Translations under genes and position numbers: made by a program
Notes under the pieces: generated by a model
The model's input: the letters and a program-made list of their open reading frames with translations, nothing else
Databases searched by the model: none
Told to the model about the DNA's origin: nothing
Part shown: one piece after another, positions 1 through 10,199 of the stretch
How positions within the stretch are numbered: the stretch's first letter is position 1
How the letters are laid out: the number at the start of each line of letters is the position of its first letter
DNA from: Lysinibacillus sphaericus
Lineage (GTDB): Bacteria; Bacillota; Bacilli; Bacillales_A; Planococcaceae
Assembly: GCF_001629735.1 (NCBI RefSeq)
Contig: NZ_CP015224.1
Location: 3,286,001 to 3,350,000, forward strand
DNA: 64,000 bases
Reading direction: 5' to 3'

Positions 1-3000
1 CTGGGAAACCCCATTGATCACGTATTTCTTGATGCATGCGTTCAGCAAAGCCCTCTGCTAATTCTAGTGCCGTCGACTGCAAGGCATGACTTTCAAGGAA
101 TTTGCCATCTTCTTTTAGCTGACGAGCTTTTGCCATAACTCCTTGCCCTGCTGTCACTACCATAAGGGCAATATAATCCATTTCTCCACTTTCTACCGTT
201 CTTAAGAAATCAGCCAGGCATAAAAAAGGGTCTATCTGCTGACGTGGGAATGTAAAACGTTCAATTTCTGTCTTGCTATCCGCTGGATCATAAATAATTA
301 CATCATCTCCATCTGCTTGGGCAGGGAAAAATTGATATAAACCTGAAGGCTTTAATAAATCACTTTTTAAATAATCATCCACTAAATCTTTTAGCTCTGT
401 AGCTCTTGGATCGCCAGCATCTAGTAATGGTTGCACTTGCCCTTTTAACCCCAAATGATGCCCCAACAATGTCCGCATATTCACATATGGATATAAATGA
501 GAGACAGCGTATTCTTTCTTTACATGACGGCGTAAATCAGCAGGTAAAAAAACTGGTGCTTCCTTTACGGTACGCGCAGGTTTTATTGTGACCTCTTTGG
601 CAGGACGAGCCGCTCTTTTTTCATCTGCCTCTAAACGTTTTTGTCGAGATTCCGCTATTTCTGCTAAGAAGTTTTCACGTGTCCCCTCACCCATTAGTAA
701 ATTTGCCTGCTCTAATCCTTGCATCGCATCCTTTGAATAAATAACAGGACCACCATATTCATCAGCAATTTTTGTTTCTGTAAAACGTCGAGAAAGTGCA
801 GCTCCTCCTACTAAAATGGGTACATCAATTCCCGCTTCTTTGAAATCTTGAGCGGTAGTGACCATTTGCTGGGCAGATTTGACTAATAAACCTGATAATC
901 CGATGAAATCTGGCTTTTCCTTGCGAATAGCTTCTATTAATTGAGCAGGCGTCACCTTGATACCTAAATCTACAACCTTATAGCCATTATTACTTAAAAT
1001 AATATCAACAAGGTTTTTTCCAATATCATGCACATCACCTTTTACAGTAGCAAGCACCATTTTACCCTTACCAGCGCTCTCCTCGTTCTTCTCCATGTAT
1101 TGCTCTAAATGGGCAACAGCAGCCTTCATCACTCCAGCAGATTGTAAAACCTCCGCTACGATCAGTTGGTTATCATTAAATAAACGACCAACCTCAGCCA
1201 TACCATTCATAAGAGGTCCATTTATGATATCAAGAGGTGTCTCAAATATTTCTCGGGCAGCCTCTAAATCAGCAATAAGTCCTTCTTTGGTCCCTTCCAA
1301 TATATAGTAGGCTAAGCGACCTTCTACAGTTTTCGGAATATCAGCTTCCGTCTTTTCCTTCTTTTTGTCACGATAAAAATCGGTAAATACAGCTAATGTT
1401 TCATCATTTGTATTAAATAACAAATCATTGGCTAGTTTTATTTCTGCTTCTGGAATAGATGCGTACCGTTCTAGCTTCTCGGTATTTACAATGGCATAAT
1501 CTAAACCAGCCTGTGTACAATGATAAAGATATACAGCATTGAGAACTTCGCGTCCAACCGGTGGTAAGCCAAACGAAATATTACTAACGCCAAGCACCGT
1601 TAAAGTACGAGGCATTTTTTCTTTGATGAGACGTATTCCTTCAATTGTTTCAAGTGCTGAGCCAATATATTGCTCATCCCCCGTTCCTACTGGGAACATT
1701 AATGGGTCAAAGATGATATCTTCAGGTTCAATTCCCCATTTTTCTGTTAGTAATTGATAGGAACGCTCAGCAATTTCAAGCTTCCGATGACGATCGACTG
1801 CCATCCCTGTCTCATCGATTGTTCCCACAACTAACGAGGCACCATACTTTTTCACTAATGGCAATACTGCATCAAATCGTTCTTCGCCATCTTCTAGATT
1901 AATAGAGTTAATGATGGCCTTTCCTTGCGAAAATTTGAGTGCCTCTTCAATAACCTTTTCGTCTGTGGAATCAATAACAAGTGGAACCTTCACTTTTTTT
2001 ACGACCTCCTGCATAAAGCCACGGATATCTGCTAATTCATCCCGATCTGGGTTCGCTAAACAAATATCTATGACATGTGCGCCGTTTTTCACTTGCGCCC
2101 TTGCAATCTCAGCCGCTTCCTCAAACTTTCCATCAATAATTAAGTTTTTAAATTTGCGGGAACCAATAACATTTGTTCTTTCCCCAATAAATAACGGACG
2201 CATAGAATCATCGTATAGAAGTGGCTCGATCCCTGATACTACGTGACCATGCGTTTTTTCTGGTAGCTGACGAGGCTTTTCATCCTTTAAAGCTTCACGA
2301 ATGGCCGCAATATGTGCTGGAGTTGTACCACAGCATCCACCTACAATATTGAGCCAACCTTTTTCTGCAAATCCTTTTAATTTTTGCGATAAAGATTCTG
2401 GAGACTCATGATAACATCCTTCCTCATCCGGTAAGCCTGCATTCGGATAACAGCTAATATACCCTGTTGACAGCTCTGCTAACGAGCGTATATGATCCGT
2501 CATAAATTCCGGTCCCGTTGCACAGTTTAAGCCCACTGATAGTGGTTGAATATGCTCGATGGAAATATAAAAAGCATCAATGGTTTGTCCTGCAAGAGTA
2601 GTACCCATAGGCTCAATCGTTCCAGAAATCATAACAGGTAGCTCTTTGCCAGTTTTCTCGAAAGCACGCGTTACCCCAAGGGTACCTGCTTTCACATTTA
2701 ACATATCCTGACTTGTCTCTAGTAAAAGCACATCTGCACCTGCTTCAATCAATGCCTTTGCTTGTACATAAAAATTTTCTTCTAATTCATCAAATGTAAT
2801 ACCACCTGTTACGGATAGTGTTTTAGTTGTTGGACCCATTGCACCAGCAACAAAGCGGGGCCAATCAGAAGTAGAATAATTATCTACTGCTTGGCGAGCA
2901 ATCTCGACTGCACGTTTATTAATTTCCTCCGCTTTTGCACCCAGACTATATTCATTTAATACAAGTGGTGTTCCACCGAATGTATTCGTACAAATAATAT

Positions 3001-3202
3001 CTGCTCCTGCCTCTAAGTATTTATGATGTATTTTTTCAATGACATCAGGTCTAGTTAGCACTAGATTTTCATTACACCCATCTAGCTCCTCCCCGCCAAA
3101 ATCATCTGCTGTTAAGTTTTCATTTTGCAGCATTGTTCCCATCGCGCCATCAAGAATTAATATTCGTTTATCAAGTTGTTCTTCAATTAAGTGCTTAGCC
3201 AT
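1..3202 (-). CDS. metH: Cobalamin-dependent methionine synthase MetH (3' end outside window)
   Basis: This enzyme transfers the methyl group of 5-methyltetrahydrofolate to homocysteine through enzyme-bound cobalamin, making methionine in the cytoplasm. The frame reads uninterrupted from an ATG at 3202 to the window edge, giving 1067 codons; the C-terminal end of the reactivation domain is missing. Visible domains in order are a homocysteine-binding barrel with the zinc-ligand pair in GGCCGTT near residue 290, a pterin-binding domain (about 340-600), the B12 cap and B12-binding modules with the DVHDIGKN signature (ligand His near 725), and the start of the SAM-binding activation domain. Its start overlaps the stop of the upstream yitJ-like gene by 8 nt, so it should be translationally coupled and share the S-box. 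B. subtilis uses cobalamin-independent MetE, so MetH here implies a need for B12. Identity is very secure. Confidence 0.96.
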   Translation of the reverse strand, partial: MAKHLIEEQLDKRILILDGAMGTMLQNENLTADDFGGEELDGCNENLVLTRPDVIEKIHHKYLEAGADIICTNTFGGTPLVLNEYSLGAKAEEINKRAVEIARQAVDNYSTSDWPRFVAGAMGPTTKTLSVTGGITFDELEENFYVQAKALIEAGADVLLLETSQDMLNVKAGTLGVTRAFEKTGKELPVMISGTIEPMGTTLAGQTIDAFYISIEHIQPLSVGLNCATGPEFMTDHIRSLAELSTGYISCYPNAGLPDEEGCYHESPESLSQKLKGFAEKGWLNIVGGCCGTTPAHIAAIREALKDEKPRQLPEKTHGHVVSGIEPLLYDDSMRPLFIGERTNVIGSRKFKNLIIDGKFEEAAEIARAQVKNGAHVIDICLANPDRDELADIRGFMQEVVKKVKVPLVIDSTDEKVIEEALKFSQGKAIINSINLEDGEERFDAVLPLVKKYGASLVVGTIDETGMAVDRHRKLEIAERSYQLLTEKWGIEPEDIIFDPLMFPVGTGDEQYIGSALETIEGIRLIKEKMPRTLTVLGVSNISFGLPPVGREVLNAVYLYHCTQAGLDYAIVNTEKLERYASIPEAEIKLANDLLFNTNDETLAVFTDFYRDKKKEKTEADIPKTVEGRLAYYILEGTKEGLIADLEAAREIFETPLDIINGPLMNGMAEVGRLFNDNQLIVAEVLQSAGVMKAAVAHLEQYMEKNEESAGKGKMVLATVKGDVHDIGKNLVDIILSNNGYKVVDLGIKVTPAQLIEAIRKEKPDFIGLSGLLVKSAQQMVTTAQDFKEAGIDVPILVGGAALSRRFTETKIADEYGGPVIYSKDAMQGLEQANLLMGEGTRENFLAEIAESRQKRLEADEKRAARPAKEVTIKPARTVKEAPVFLPADLRRHVKKEYAVSHLYPYVNMRTLLGHHLGLKGQVQPLLDAGDPRATELKDLVDDYLKSDLLKPSGLYQFFPAQADGDDVIIYDPADSKTEIERFTFPRQQIDPFLCLADFLRTVESGEMDYIALMVVTAGQGVMAKARQLKEDGKFLESHALQSTALELAEGFAERMHQEIRDQWGFP

Positions 3203-5042
3203 TTATACTTACCCCTTTTTTCTGTTCATCCAATTGCTCTATATATTTCATTAACTCTAATGTCACATCGTAGCGTAAAAATGGTGTAATGAGGTAAATT
3301 CCATTGAAATATTGCGCAGCCACTTCTACTAATTCCTTGGCAATTGCAATACCTTCAAGTGTGGCGCGTTCCTTATCTTCACCACATGCTTTCATTCTTG
3401 CTAAAGCATCTTCAGATAATTTAATACCTGGCACCTCATGATGTAAAAATTCAGCACTTTTATAACTCGTAACGGGCATAATACCAATATAAATCGGTGC
3501 TTGTAAATGCTTGGTTGCTTCATAAATTTCTATCATTTTTTCCTTCGTATACACAGGCTGTGAAATGAAGTAGTCTGCCCCATGCTCAATCTTTTTTTCT
3601 AAGCGTGCAACAGCACGATCTAAAACACGAACATTTGGGTTAAATGCAGCAGCCACAGAGAAATTTGCCTTTTTTCGGAGTGGTTTCCCTGAGAAAGAGA
3701 CTCCCTCATTTAATTGTTTAATTAATTGGATAAGCTCCATCGAGGAGACATCATATACACTGGTGGCACCAGGAAAGTCTCCAACCTTCGTTGGGTCACC
3801 CGTAACAGCTAACACATCATGAATCCCTAATGCATTTAAGCCCATTAAATGCGATTGCAGGCCAATTAAATTACGATCTCGACAGGTAATATGAGTAAGA
3901 GGGCGTACACCATTCGTACTTTTCAATAAGGCACCCATTGCAATATTGCTAATACGTGGGGATGCCAATGAATTGTCTGCCATCATCACTACATCGGCAC
4001 CTGCCTCATATAGTTGTTTGGCCCCTTCAAGAAATCCTTCTATTTCTAAGTGTCTAGGCGTATCCAACTCCACGATGACCGAGCGCTCACGTTTTACTTT
4101 TTCATGAAGTGGTTCATACTTAGCTGGCTCTGCATCACGAACAATCTCAATTTTTGCAGGTTTCGCATACTTTTCACTAACTGGTGATAGCTCCTCTAAA
4201 TACTTCTTTGCGGCTGCAATATGCTTTGGTGTCGTACCACAACACCCCCCAATTAAGCGTACCCCTTGATCACGCAGCTCGACAGCAGCGCGACCAAAAT
4301 AATCAGCCTCCGACTCATAAACAACACGCCCATCCTCTAAATCTAATAACGAAGCATTTGGATAGGCCGACATAAACGCCTTTTCTGGAAGTTCTACACC
4401 CTCAAAGGCTTGAATCGTATGATATGGACCTAGACGGCAATTGACACCTACTATATCTGCACCAAGAATCTCTAGCTCATGTAGTGCAATATTTAGAGAC
4501 ATACCATTTTGTAAAACACCAGGCTCATGCATAGATACTTGAGCAATTATCGGTATATTAGTTTTGGCGCGTAGCATTTTTAATGTTGCTGTTAATTCTT
4601 CAAAATCGTAATAGGTTTCGAGTAAAAGGCCATCTGGATTCCCTGCAAGTAGCACACTTGCCTGTTCTTCAACGGTCTTTAAAATGTCATTTAATGTGGC
4701 ATCGCTTTTACGAATACCACGAATACCACCTATTGTTCCTAAAACAAATTGACCGCCATCTGCTGCTGCTCGCTTGGCAATAGTAATAGCTGCTTCATTA
4801 AATCGTTGGACACTCGATTCTAGTCCATAGCGAGCTAATTTAATGGCATTGGCACCGTATGTATTCGTTTGAATGATATCAGCACCAGCTGCAATGTACT
4901 CTCTATGAATCTTTTCAATTAATTCAGGTCTTTGAACATTCATTTCCTCATGGCAATACTCCAATCCATAGCCATACAACACTGTGCCTATTGCACCATC
5001 TGCCGTCAATACATGCGTTTTTAACCTTTCCAGCAATCCCAT
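3195..5042 (-). CDS. yitJ: Bifunctional homocysteine S-methyltransferase / 5,10-methylenetetrahydrofolate reductase (YitJ type)
   Basis: The N-terminal half is a homocysteine S-methyltransferase barrel with the zinc-binding GGCCGTT motif, and the C-terminal half (from about residue 320) is a MetF-type methylenetetrahydrofolate reductase; together they supply 5-methyl-THF and methylate homocysteine. The open frame extends upstream to 5138, but that extension lies inside the S-box aptamer and terminator. The ATG at 5042 (protein start MGLLERLK) follows a purine-rich AGAGAGG site and gives 615 residues, close to B. subtilis YitJ. The gene is first in an operon with metH, with an 8-nt overlap. 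Regulation is by the SAM riboswitch at 5132-5231. The match to YitJ and the start correction are both well supported. Confidence 0.93.
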   Translation of the reverse strand: MGLLERLKTHVLTADGAIGTVLYGYGLEYCHEEMNVQRPELIEKIHREYIAAGADIIQTNTYGANAIKLARYGLESSVQRFNEAAITIAKRAAADGGQFVLGTIGGIRGIRKSDATLNDILKTVEEQASVLLAGNPDGLLLETYYDFEELTATLKMLRAKTNIPIIAQVSMHEPGVLQNGMSLNIALHELEILGADIVGVNCRLGPYHTIQAFEGVELPEKAFMSAYPNASLLDLEDGRVVYESEADYFGRAAVELRDQGVRLIGGCCGTTPKHIAAAKKYLEELSPVSEKYAKPAKIEIVRDAEPAKYEPLHEKVKRERSVIVELDTPRHLEIEGFLEGAKQLYEAGADVVMMADNSLASPRISNIAMGALLKSTNGVRPLTHITCRDRNLIGLQSHLMGLNALGIHDVLAVTGDPTKVGDFPGATSVYDVSSMELIQLIKQLNEGVSFSGKPLRKKANFSVAAAFNPNVRVLDRAVARLEKKIEHGADYFISQPVYTKEKMIEIYEATKHLQAPIYIGIMPVTSYKSAEFLHHEVPGIKLSEDALARMKACGEDKERATLEGIAIAKELVEVAAQYFNGIYLITPFLRYDVTLELMKYIEQLDEQKKGVSING

Positions 5043-5078
5043 AAATCTAGCCTCTCTTCCTCTATCTCTGTATAATAA

Positions 5079-5109
5079 AAAGCCTTCTTTTATATAAAAA
5101 GAAGGCTTT
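5079..5109 (-). terminator. S-box expression-platform terminator
   Basis: An A/T-capped inverted repeat (AAAGCCTTCTTTT paired with AAAAGAAGGCTTT), followed on the minus strand by a T run, lies between the SAM aptamer and the yitJ-like start codon. It is the expected intrinsic terminator that forms when SAM is bound. Confidence 0.85.
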
Positions 5110-5131
5110 AACGACTCATCATTATTGTTCC

Positions 5132-5231
5132 TTCTCATCTTCGACTCAACGGTCTTCTGGATTTAGCACCTGACAAAAAGTTGGTTGCTGAAGCTTCAAT
5201 GGGCCAGTCCCTCTGCTTCTCTTGATAAGAA
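5132..5231 (-). promoter_or_regulatory. SAM-I riboswitch (S-box) aptamer
   Basis: Read on the minus strand, the segment carries the hallmark S-box blocks: TTCTTATCAAGAG at the 5' side, AGAGGGACTGGCCC, GAAGCTTCAGCAACC, AGGTGCTAAATCC, and a closing GATGAGAA that pairs with TTCTTATC to form P1. It is followed by an intrinsic terminator and the yitJ-metH operon, exactly the arrangement used to shut off methionine synthesis genes when SAM is high. Confidence 0.95.
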
Positions 5232-5265
5232 TTATTAAGTATGAATTTTTTAAATAATTAAAAGA

Positions 5266-5294
5266 ATCATATCGTTTACAGACGTATGAGTCAA
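5266..5294 (-). promoter_or_regulatory. Sigma-A type promoter of the yitJ-metH operon
   Basis: On the minus strand TTGACT (5294-5289) and TATGAT (5271-5266) are separated by exactly 17 bp, placing the transcription start about 30 nt upstream of the S-box aptamer. Confidence 0.8.
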
Positions 5295-5333
5295 GACTAT
5301 TTCTCACAACAAAGAATTTTTCCGCTTAAAAAC

Positions 5334-6728
5334 TTAAAGATTGGATAGTTCTTCCGCAAGCTCTTCACCAATTTTTTTCCCATTTTGAATGCAAGCACCA
5401 ATACCTACTCCAAAATAAGAGCAACCTGCTATCGATAAATTCGGGTAGTTTTCATTTAGCTCTAGTAATAAGCCTTGCAGCGCTTCACGATGTGCTAAGT
5501 CATATTTAGGCATTTGATCAATCCACTTTGTAACATTCACAACGGTTGGTTTTTCATCGATTCCTAGGCTTTTTCGAACATCTTCTAAAGCAACCGCTGC
5601 CAATTCATCATCAGTCATATCACGTAACTGCTCATACGCCGGATTTATACTCTTATAGAATAGGCGCACAAGTAATTGATTGTTTTTCGATGTATGCTTC
5701 CACTTACGACTCGTCCAAGTTGCTGCATTACAAGTGACATCAGAATTATGAGATACAATATAGCCTGTACCATCCGCTGGTAAGTTTGCATCAGGCACAT
5801 CAAAGCCCAGATAAATGGTAATGGCTGACGCTGTAGTAAACTGATTAAAATAATGTGTTAAGGAATCGTCCTGCAATATACTTTGGACTGCCTCATTTGG
5901 TAGTGCTAGAACAACATAATCTGCCTCAATGTTTTGACCACTTGTTAAGGAAATCAAATAGTGGTTCTCCATTTTTTTGACCTGACTTGTGGCTACACCT
6001 TTAATGATGTCTACATCTGTTAATGTTTGCTCTAATCGCTCAATTAAAGAGGATAATCCATTTTGAAATGAAATAAATTTTTTATTAGCTGCTTTAACAA
6101 ATTGCTCACGATTCGCATCAAAACCTTTTATGATACTTCCATATTCATTTTTATAGTCAATTAAATACGGTAAAGTGGAGGCAATAGAAAGCTGGTGTAA
6201 ATCACCAGAATAGACACCTGCTAGAACTGGTGCAATTTGATTTTCCACTAGCTCTTCACCAAGGTAATAAGTTAGAAATTCCCCTATCGAGCTTTCTTTT
6301 GTAAAGCCTGCATTGGGTAAAGTTAAATCTTTTAAAGCTTCTTGTTTGGCCTGATCAGAGATAAGTGTGCTTTCTTCAAGTGATGCCACACTCATAGGTA
6401 TACCGAAAGTAGAATCCGCTGGGATGGCGTGCAGCTCGTTATTTGTATAAATATAGGATATACCTGTTTCGTTGTAAACGAGATGATCTTCAAAATCTAG
6501 CTCCTGCACTAGCTCCATTACACCTTTATGGCGAGCTACAATAGAATCAGCACCAGTTTCCATAATAAAACCTTGTTCATAGGCTGAATATAATTTACCA
6601 CCTAAATATGTATTTTTTTCTACGAGCACTAGCTGAACATCTAAATTTTTTTCCTTCACTTGACGTTGTAGATAATGCATTGTGCATAACCCAGTAATAC
6701 CGCCACCTAATACAACAACTGTTTTCAT
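5334..6728 (-). CDS. hemY: Coproporphyrinogen III / protoporphyrinogen IX oxidase HemY (CgoX)
   Basis: This is an FAD-dependent oxidase of 464 residues that aromatises the porphyrinogen ring late in haem synthesis; in Gram-positive bacteria the usual substrate is coproporphyrinogen III. The N-terminus has the dinucleotide-binding VVLGGGITGL fold followed by a conserved acidic residue, and the C-terminus has the FAD-contacting IAGCSYFGVGIGACIQNG segment typical of the family. The length matches B. subtilis HemY (about 470). ATG at 6728 follows a GGGGCGG site. In B. subtilis the gene sits in hemEHY; here neither neighbour is a haem gene, so it stands alone. Next upstream is the haem-binding HemAT, although the two have separate signals. 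Strong call. Confidence 0.93.
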   Translation of the reverse strand: MKTVVVLGGGITGLCTMHYLQRQVKEKNLDVQLVLVEKNTYLGGKLYSAYEQGFIMETGADSIVARHKGVMELVQELDFEDHLVYNETGISYIYTNNELHAIPADSTFGIPMSVASLEESTLISDQAKQEALKDLTLPNAGFTKESSIGEFLTYYLGEELVENQIAPVLAGVYSGDLHQLSIASTLPYLIDYKNEYGSIIKGFDANREQFVKAANKKFISFQNGLSSLIERLEQTLTDVDIIKGVATSQVKKMENHYLISLTSGQNIEADYVVLALPNEAVQSILQDDSLTHYFNQFTTASAITIYLGFDVPDANLPADGTGYIVSHNSDVTCNAATWTSRKWKHTSKNNQLLVRLFYKSINPAYEQLRDMTDDELAAVALEDVRKSLGIDEKPTVVNVTKWIDQMPKYDLAHREALQGLLLELNENYPNLSIAGCSYFGVGIGACIQNGKKIGEELAEELSNL

Positions 6729-6818
6729 AGTAAACCGCCCCTATTTTTAGTTCTGTCTACAGTATAAACTTATTTTCATTGAAAATTACGTTAAACCCTT
6801 TACAAATTTAGCAAAAAT

Positions 6819-6846
6819 AGAGCTATCTCAACCGTGAGATAACTCT
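6819..6846 (-). terminator. Intrinsic terminator downstream of hemAT
   Basis: An imperfect hairpin (AGAG-C-TATCTCA with TGAGATA-A-CTCT, loop ACCG) is followed on the minus strand by a T run. It lies between the end of hemAT and the start of hemY and separates the two units. Confidence 0.7.
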
Positions 6847-6919
6847 AGCTCAAAAGAATGATACTTACTAAACACACATTACAATGAGTACTATAGTGTT
6901 AAATATTGTTACTAGTGGT

Positions 6920-8212
6920 CTAGCTTTTTAAATTTTGGGCAAAGCTAGCTAATTTTTCTGCTGAGTTCGTTACTTCAGTAAAAGAAGTACCCAACCCACT
7001 TAATATACCTGCAATTGCTTGTATTTTCGTCGCCATGCAATCATTTTGATCTTTTGCTTCTGTCATTGCACCTACTATATTTGTAAATTGACCTTCCGTG
7101 TGTAACATATTATCCTCACCAGATGCCACCTCATCTTGGATATTAATGAGAGATTGCTCTAACTTCTCTGTGCGTTCACTCGTTTTTTGCAGCAATAATG
7201 CAACAGCTGTGACAGATTCCTTTGTTTGAATGGATAATTTACGTACTTCATCAGCTACTACACTAAATCCCTTCCCTGCTTCTCCGGCACGGGCTGCTTC
7301 AATAGCGGCATTTAAAGCCAACAAATTAGTCTGATTGGCAATATTGGTAACGACACTCATAATCGTTTCCATTTCCTTCGACATATCAGATAATTGTTCA
7401 ATATTTTCTTCTATATCATGAAGAGATTGAATAATATTGTGCATATTTTGTGATTGTTTCTTTAAACATTCACGTCCATCCAGTGCTTGGTTTTCAGCAA
7501 GAGTAGACACTTCTAGTGATCTCTTCGCCAATTGTTCAATATCCCCAGACTGCTCGCTTAGTCTGCAAAATGAACTATTGGTTTCCTGTGAAATGGCTGC
7601 AAGTAATTCAGAGGATTGTACAATTTGTCGTTCAATTACTTCTTTTTCTTGTTCCATGTTTTCTTTATGCTGTTCCACTGTATTTTCATATGCCTCTAAA
7701 ACAAGTTGTTGCTCAAAATTACAAATTTTAGAAATAGCTCTTATTGTATTAAACTGATCTTGCGGATGACCAATATGCTGTTCAACCAAGTCTATAAATG
7801 AGAGAGATAAATCTTGGAATGCGCAAATATACCATTGTGTTCTAAGCCCAATATGGACGTGCACCTTTGCAATTTTCACACGCCTTTGGTAATACACCTC
7901 ATCAATCGTTCCATTAAACATTTCAATAATATGCTGCCGTAACGTTACTTTAAGCTTTTCTACAGAACTATGATGACTAATGATATTTACCAAATGTTGT
8001 TCGGTACCGATCATATTGTAAAAACGGTTTACGATGTGGTCTACATTGTCCATAACATACGGCTGGAATGCTTTTAAATATTGTAAGTCCTGCTTCGTTA
8101 CATTCAGCATTTCAATTTGCTTCACCATTAATTGGCGATTAGACAGATCCATTTTCACCGTATATTGCTGTAAATCCAACGCCTTCGTCTTACTCTGTTT
8201 TTGAAAAATCAC
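6920..8212 (-). CDS. hemAT: Globin-coupled haem aerotaxis transducer HemAT
   Basis: HemAT is a soluble oxygen sensor that signals to the CheA-CheW chemotaxis complex. Residues about 20-180 form a sensor globin: the HxxIGL motif places the proximal haem ligand at His118, followed by a Trp-Tyr pair. Residues about 230-430 form an MCP signalling domain with the hairpin tip [19 protein letters not shown]. No membrane segment is present, as expected. The 430-residue length is nearly that of B. subtilis HemAT (432). The start is a GTG at 8212 preceded by an AGAGGGAAG site. A terminator follows at 6819-6846, so it appears monocistronic. Very secure. Confidence 0.95.
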   Translation of the reverse strand: MIFQKQSKTKALDLQQYTVKMDLSNRQLMVKQIEMLNVTKQDLQYLKAFQPYVMDNVDHIVNRFYNMIGTEQHLVNIISHHSSVEKLKVTLRQHIIEMFNGTIDEVYYQRRVKIAKVHVHIGLRTQWYICAFQDLSLSFIDLVEQHIGHPQDQFNTIRAISKICNFEQQLVLEAYENTVEQHKENMEQEKEVIERQIVQSSELLAAISQETNSSFCRLSEQSGDIEQLAKRSLEVSTLAENQALDGRECLKKQSQNMHNIIQSLHDIEENIEQLSDMSKEMETIMSVVTNIANQTNLLALNAAIEAARAGEAGKGFSVVADEVRKLSIQTKESVTAVALLLQKTSERTEKLEQSLINIQDEVASGEDNMLHTEGQFTNIVGAMTEAKDQNDCMATKIQAIAGILSGLGTSFTEVTNSAEKLASFAQNLKS

Positions 8213-8841
8213 TTATCTTCCCTCTTTCGTCCCGTTTACTTTATTAGGCTGAGAAACAACAAATACCTTTTAGCATATTGATTGATACAACAAAAAATAC
8301 CGATAAATAGCTTAGCATATTACTATGAGCCCATTTGCTTCAGCTATTTCATTTGTCACACTTCTTCCTCCCAAAAAAGCAGTCACACATTGTTCTATCA
8401 TGAATAAAAGGTAATTTGCACCCAACTAACAGATCTTCTCTATACATTGACTACAGTCGATTTATTTATGTTTGATTCATTTCAAAATTACTCATTTACC
8501 TTAAACATTTTAAAAAATACTGTCAATTTTATCATTACCATAATTTTACATAATATGTATATAAAGTCCTTGTTGTTACATTGTATGAATATCATCAAAA
8601 AAAAGCTACCACAATATTATTGGTAGCCTTTTGTTTCATTTGTTTGTTTGATTATGCTTATTTTTTTTACCTTTTTTCTATTTTTCGATCAATCATCATT
8701 GAATTTCACTATATTAATATTTTATACCTTCATTTTAAATAATCATAAATACCTAACATCTAGCTCTCTAACAATACAAAAGGTTCATTATATACATTCG
8801 TATAAATAATCTTATTGAGCTATGAAATTTTAATATAAAAT
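8213..8841. other. 629-bp intergenic region; possible 15-codon ORF
   Basis: No full-size gene is visible in this very AT-rich stretch. It holds the terminator-like hairpin at 8597-8627. On the minus strand, a GTG-started 15-codon frame (8359 to 8312, peptide MTNEIAEANGLIVIC) is preceded by a strong GGGAGG site at 7-nt spacing, about 100 nt upstream of hemAT. Whether that frame is translated, or is simply part of the hemAT leader, cannot be told from sequence. Confidence 0.35.
8597..8627 (-). terminator. Intrinsic terminator, probably for the Sel1-repeat gene
   Basis: A 7-bp hairpin (GCTACCA/TGGTAGC, 9-nt loop) runs into an eight-base T run on the minus strand. It is about 215 nt past the stop of the Sel1-repeat gene, which would give that transcript a long 3' untranslated region. 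Confidence 0.65.
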
Positions 8842-10128
8842 TTACAATCCCTTAAGTTCCTCTACTATTTTAGCCGCTTCTTCTATGCCAGCATCTGCAG
8901 CAAGTCTATACCACTTAAGAGCCTCCTTCAGATTTCTAGCAATGCCTTCACCATTATTATATATATGACCAAGTTGTAGCTTTGCATCTGCATCCCCTTG
9001 TAGAGCAGCCTGTTTAAACCAATGAATGCCCTTTTCAATATTTCGGATGCCTGTTAAACCTTTACTCCAAATAAAGCCTAAATCATAAAAGGCATCGATA
9101 TGAAATTGCTCTGCAGCTCTTTCATACCAAAATAGACCTCGATTTATATCTTTTGCTTGATCAAGGCGCCCCTCTAGATAAATACCCCCTAGACGATACT
9201 GCGCTTCCACATATCCTGCTTCGGCAGACTTTTTATACATATTAAAAGCTGCATTTGTATCTTTATTGACTCCTAATCCTTGCTCATAAATAATTCCTAG
9301 CGTAAACATAGCCTCTGCCACATTCTTACTAGCTGCAAAATCAAACCATTTTCTTGCCAGAGTAAAATCCAGCGGCACACCCTCTCCATTAAAGTACATA
9401 TCCGCTAAATTATTGGCAGCATCGGCATGCCCTTGTAAAGCAGCCCTTTCATATAAAGAAAAGGCCTGCGTGTAATTCTCCTCAACACCGACTCCCTCAA
9501 AATAAAAATTCCCTAGCACATATTGAGCATCTGCATTTCCTTGGGCTGCGGCTAATTCGAACCATTTTAATGATTTTTCAGGTTGAAAACAATTCCCTTC
9601 CTTAGCATTGTAATACTCCCCTAGCTGATATTGTGCATCCGTGTCTTGATCTTCAACCGCCTCTTTATATAAATCAATCATTACCTCATGATCTAAATCT
9701 TCTTCATCTAAAATCTTGACTTGATCATCCTGATGGTCGAAATACCATTCAACAACATCAAGTACATCATCTACAACTTCTACTCTGCTTGTTAACCTTT
9801 CGAGGGATGAAATTTGCCAAATGAGTATATAGATTGGTTGTGGAATGGCATCACGCAACACATCATCATACTCTGCTAACAACGTTAAAACATTATCCTG
9901 CACAGATTGAGTTTGATCTGAATGGACAATTTGTAAATGTCGCTGTTGCTGATCTTTTAATAACCCTCGCACTATTTGATACAGTATTTTTTGCAAGGCT
10001 GTTAAGTTAACTTCAGTGAATGTTAGTAATGTAATATTTTGAGCAAACATTGTATTTTTTGTTTGCATGATTTCTTGTAGGGACTGAATGCGTTCCTTAT
10101 TGCGCTTAGCTAAAATTTGCTCGTACAT
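8842..10128 (-). CDS. Sel1-like (SLR/TPR) repeat protein
   Basis: The 428-residue product has an N-terminal region of about 160 residues with no clear domain, then at least seven Sel1-like repeats of about 36 residues (pattern A..G.A.AQY.LG..Y..G.GV), for example around QGNADAQYVLGNFYFEGVG. Such alpha-solenoid repeats usually mediate protein-protein contacts; no catalytic motif is visible. There is no signal peptide, so it is probably cytoplasmic. The frame opens at 10146, but ATG 10128 is chosen because the AAGGGAGG site lies 7 nt before it. It follows the DUF218 gene, with a terminator between them. Partner and pathway are unknown. Confidence 0.85.
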   Translation of the reverse strand: MYEQILAKRNKERIQSLQEIMQTKNTMFAQNITLLTFTEVNLTALQKILYQIVRGLLKDQQQRHLQIVHSDQTQSVQDNVLTLLAEYDDVLRDAIPQPIYILIWQISSLERLTSRVEVVDDVLDVVEWYFDHQDDQVKILDEEDLDHEVMIDLYKEAVEDQDTDAQYQLGEYYNAKEGNCFQPEKSLKWFELAAAQGNADAQYVLGNFYFEGVGVEENYTQAFSLYERAALQGHADAANNLADMYFNGEGVPLDFTLARKWFDFAASKNVAEAMFTLGIIYEQGLGVNKDTNAAFNMYKKSAEAGYVEAQYRLGGIYLEGRLDQAKDINRGLFWYERAAEQFHIDAFYDLGFIWSKGLTGIRNIEKGIHWFKQAALQGDADAKLQLGHIYNNGEGIARNLKEALKWYRLAADAGIEEAAKIVEELKGL

Positions 10129-10152
10129 TGTTTTCCTCCCTTGCACATTATG

Positions 10153-10190
10153 TAAAAAACTGTCTTGCCATTATTATATGGAAGACAGTT
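10153..10190 (-). terminator. Intrinsic terminator downstream of the DUF218 gene
   Basis: A hairpin with stem AACTGTCTT/AAGACAGTT extended by CCA/TGG is followed by a T run on the minus strand, between the DUF218 gene and the Sel1-repeat gene. Confidence 0.75.
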
Positions 10191-10199
10191 GATTTTTGG

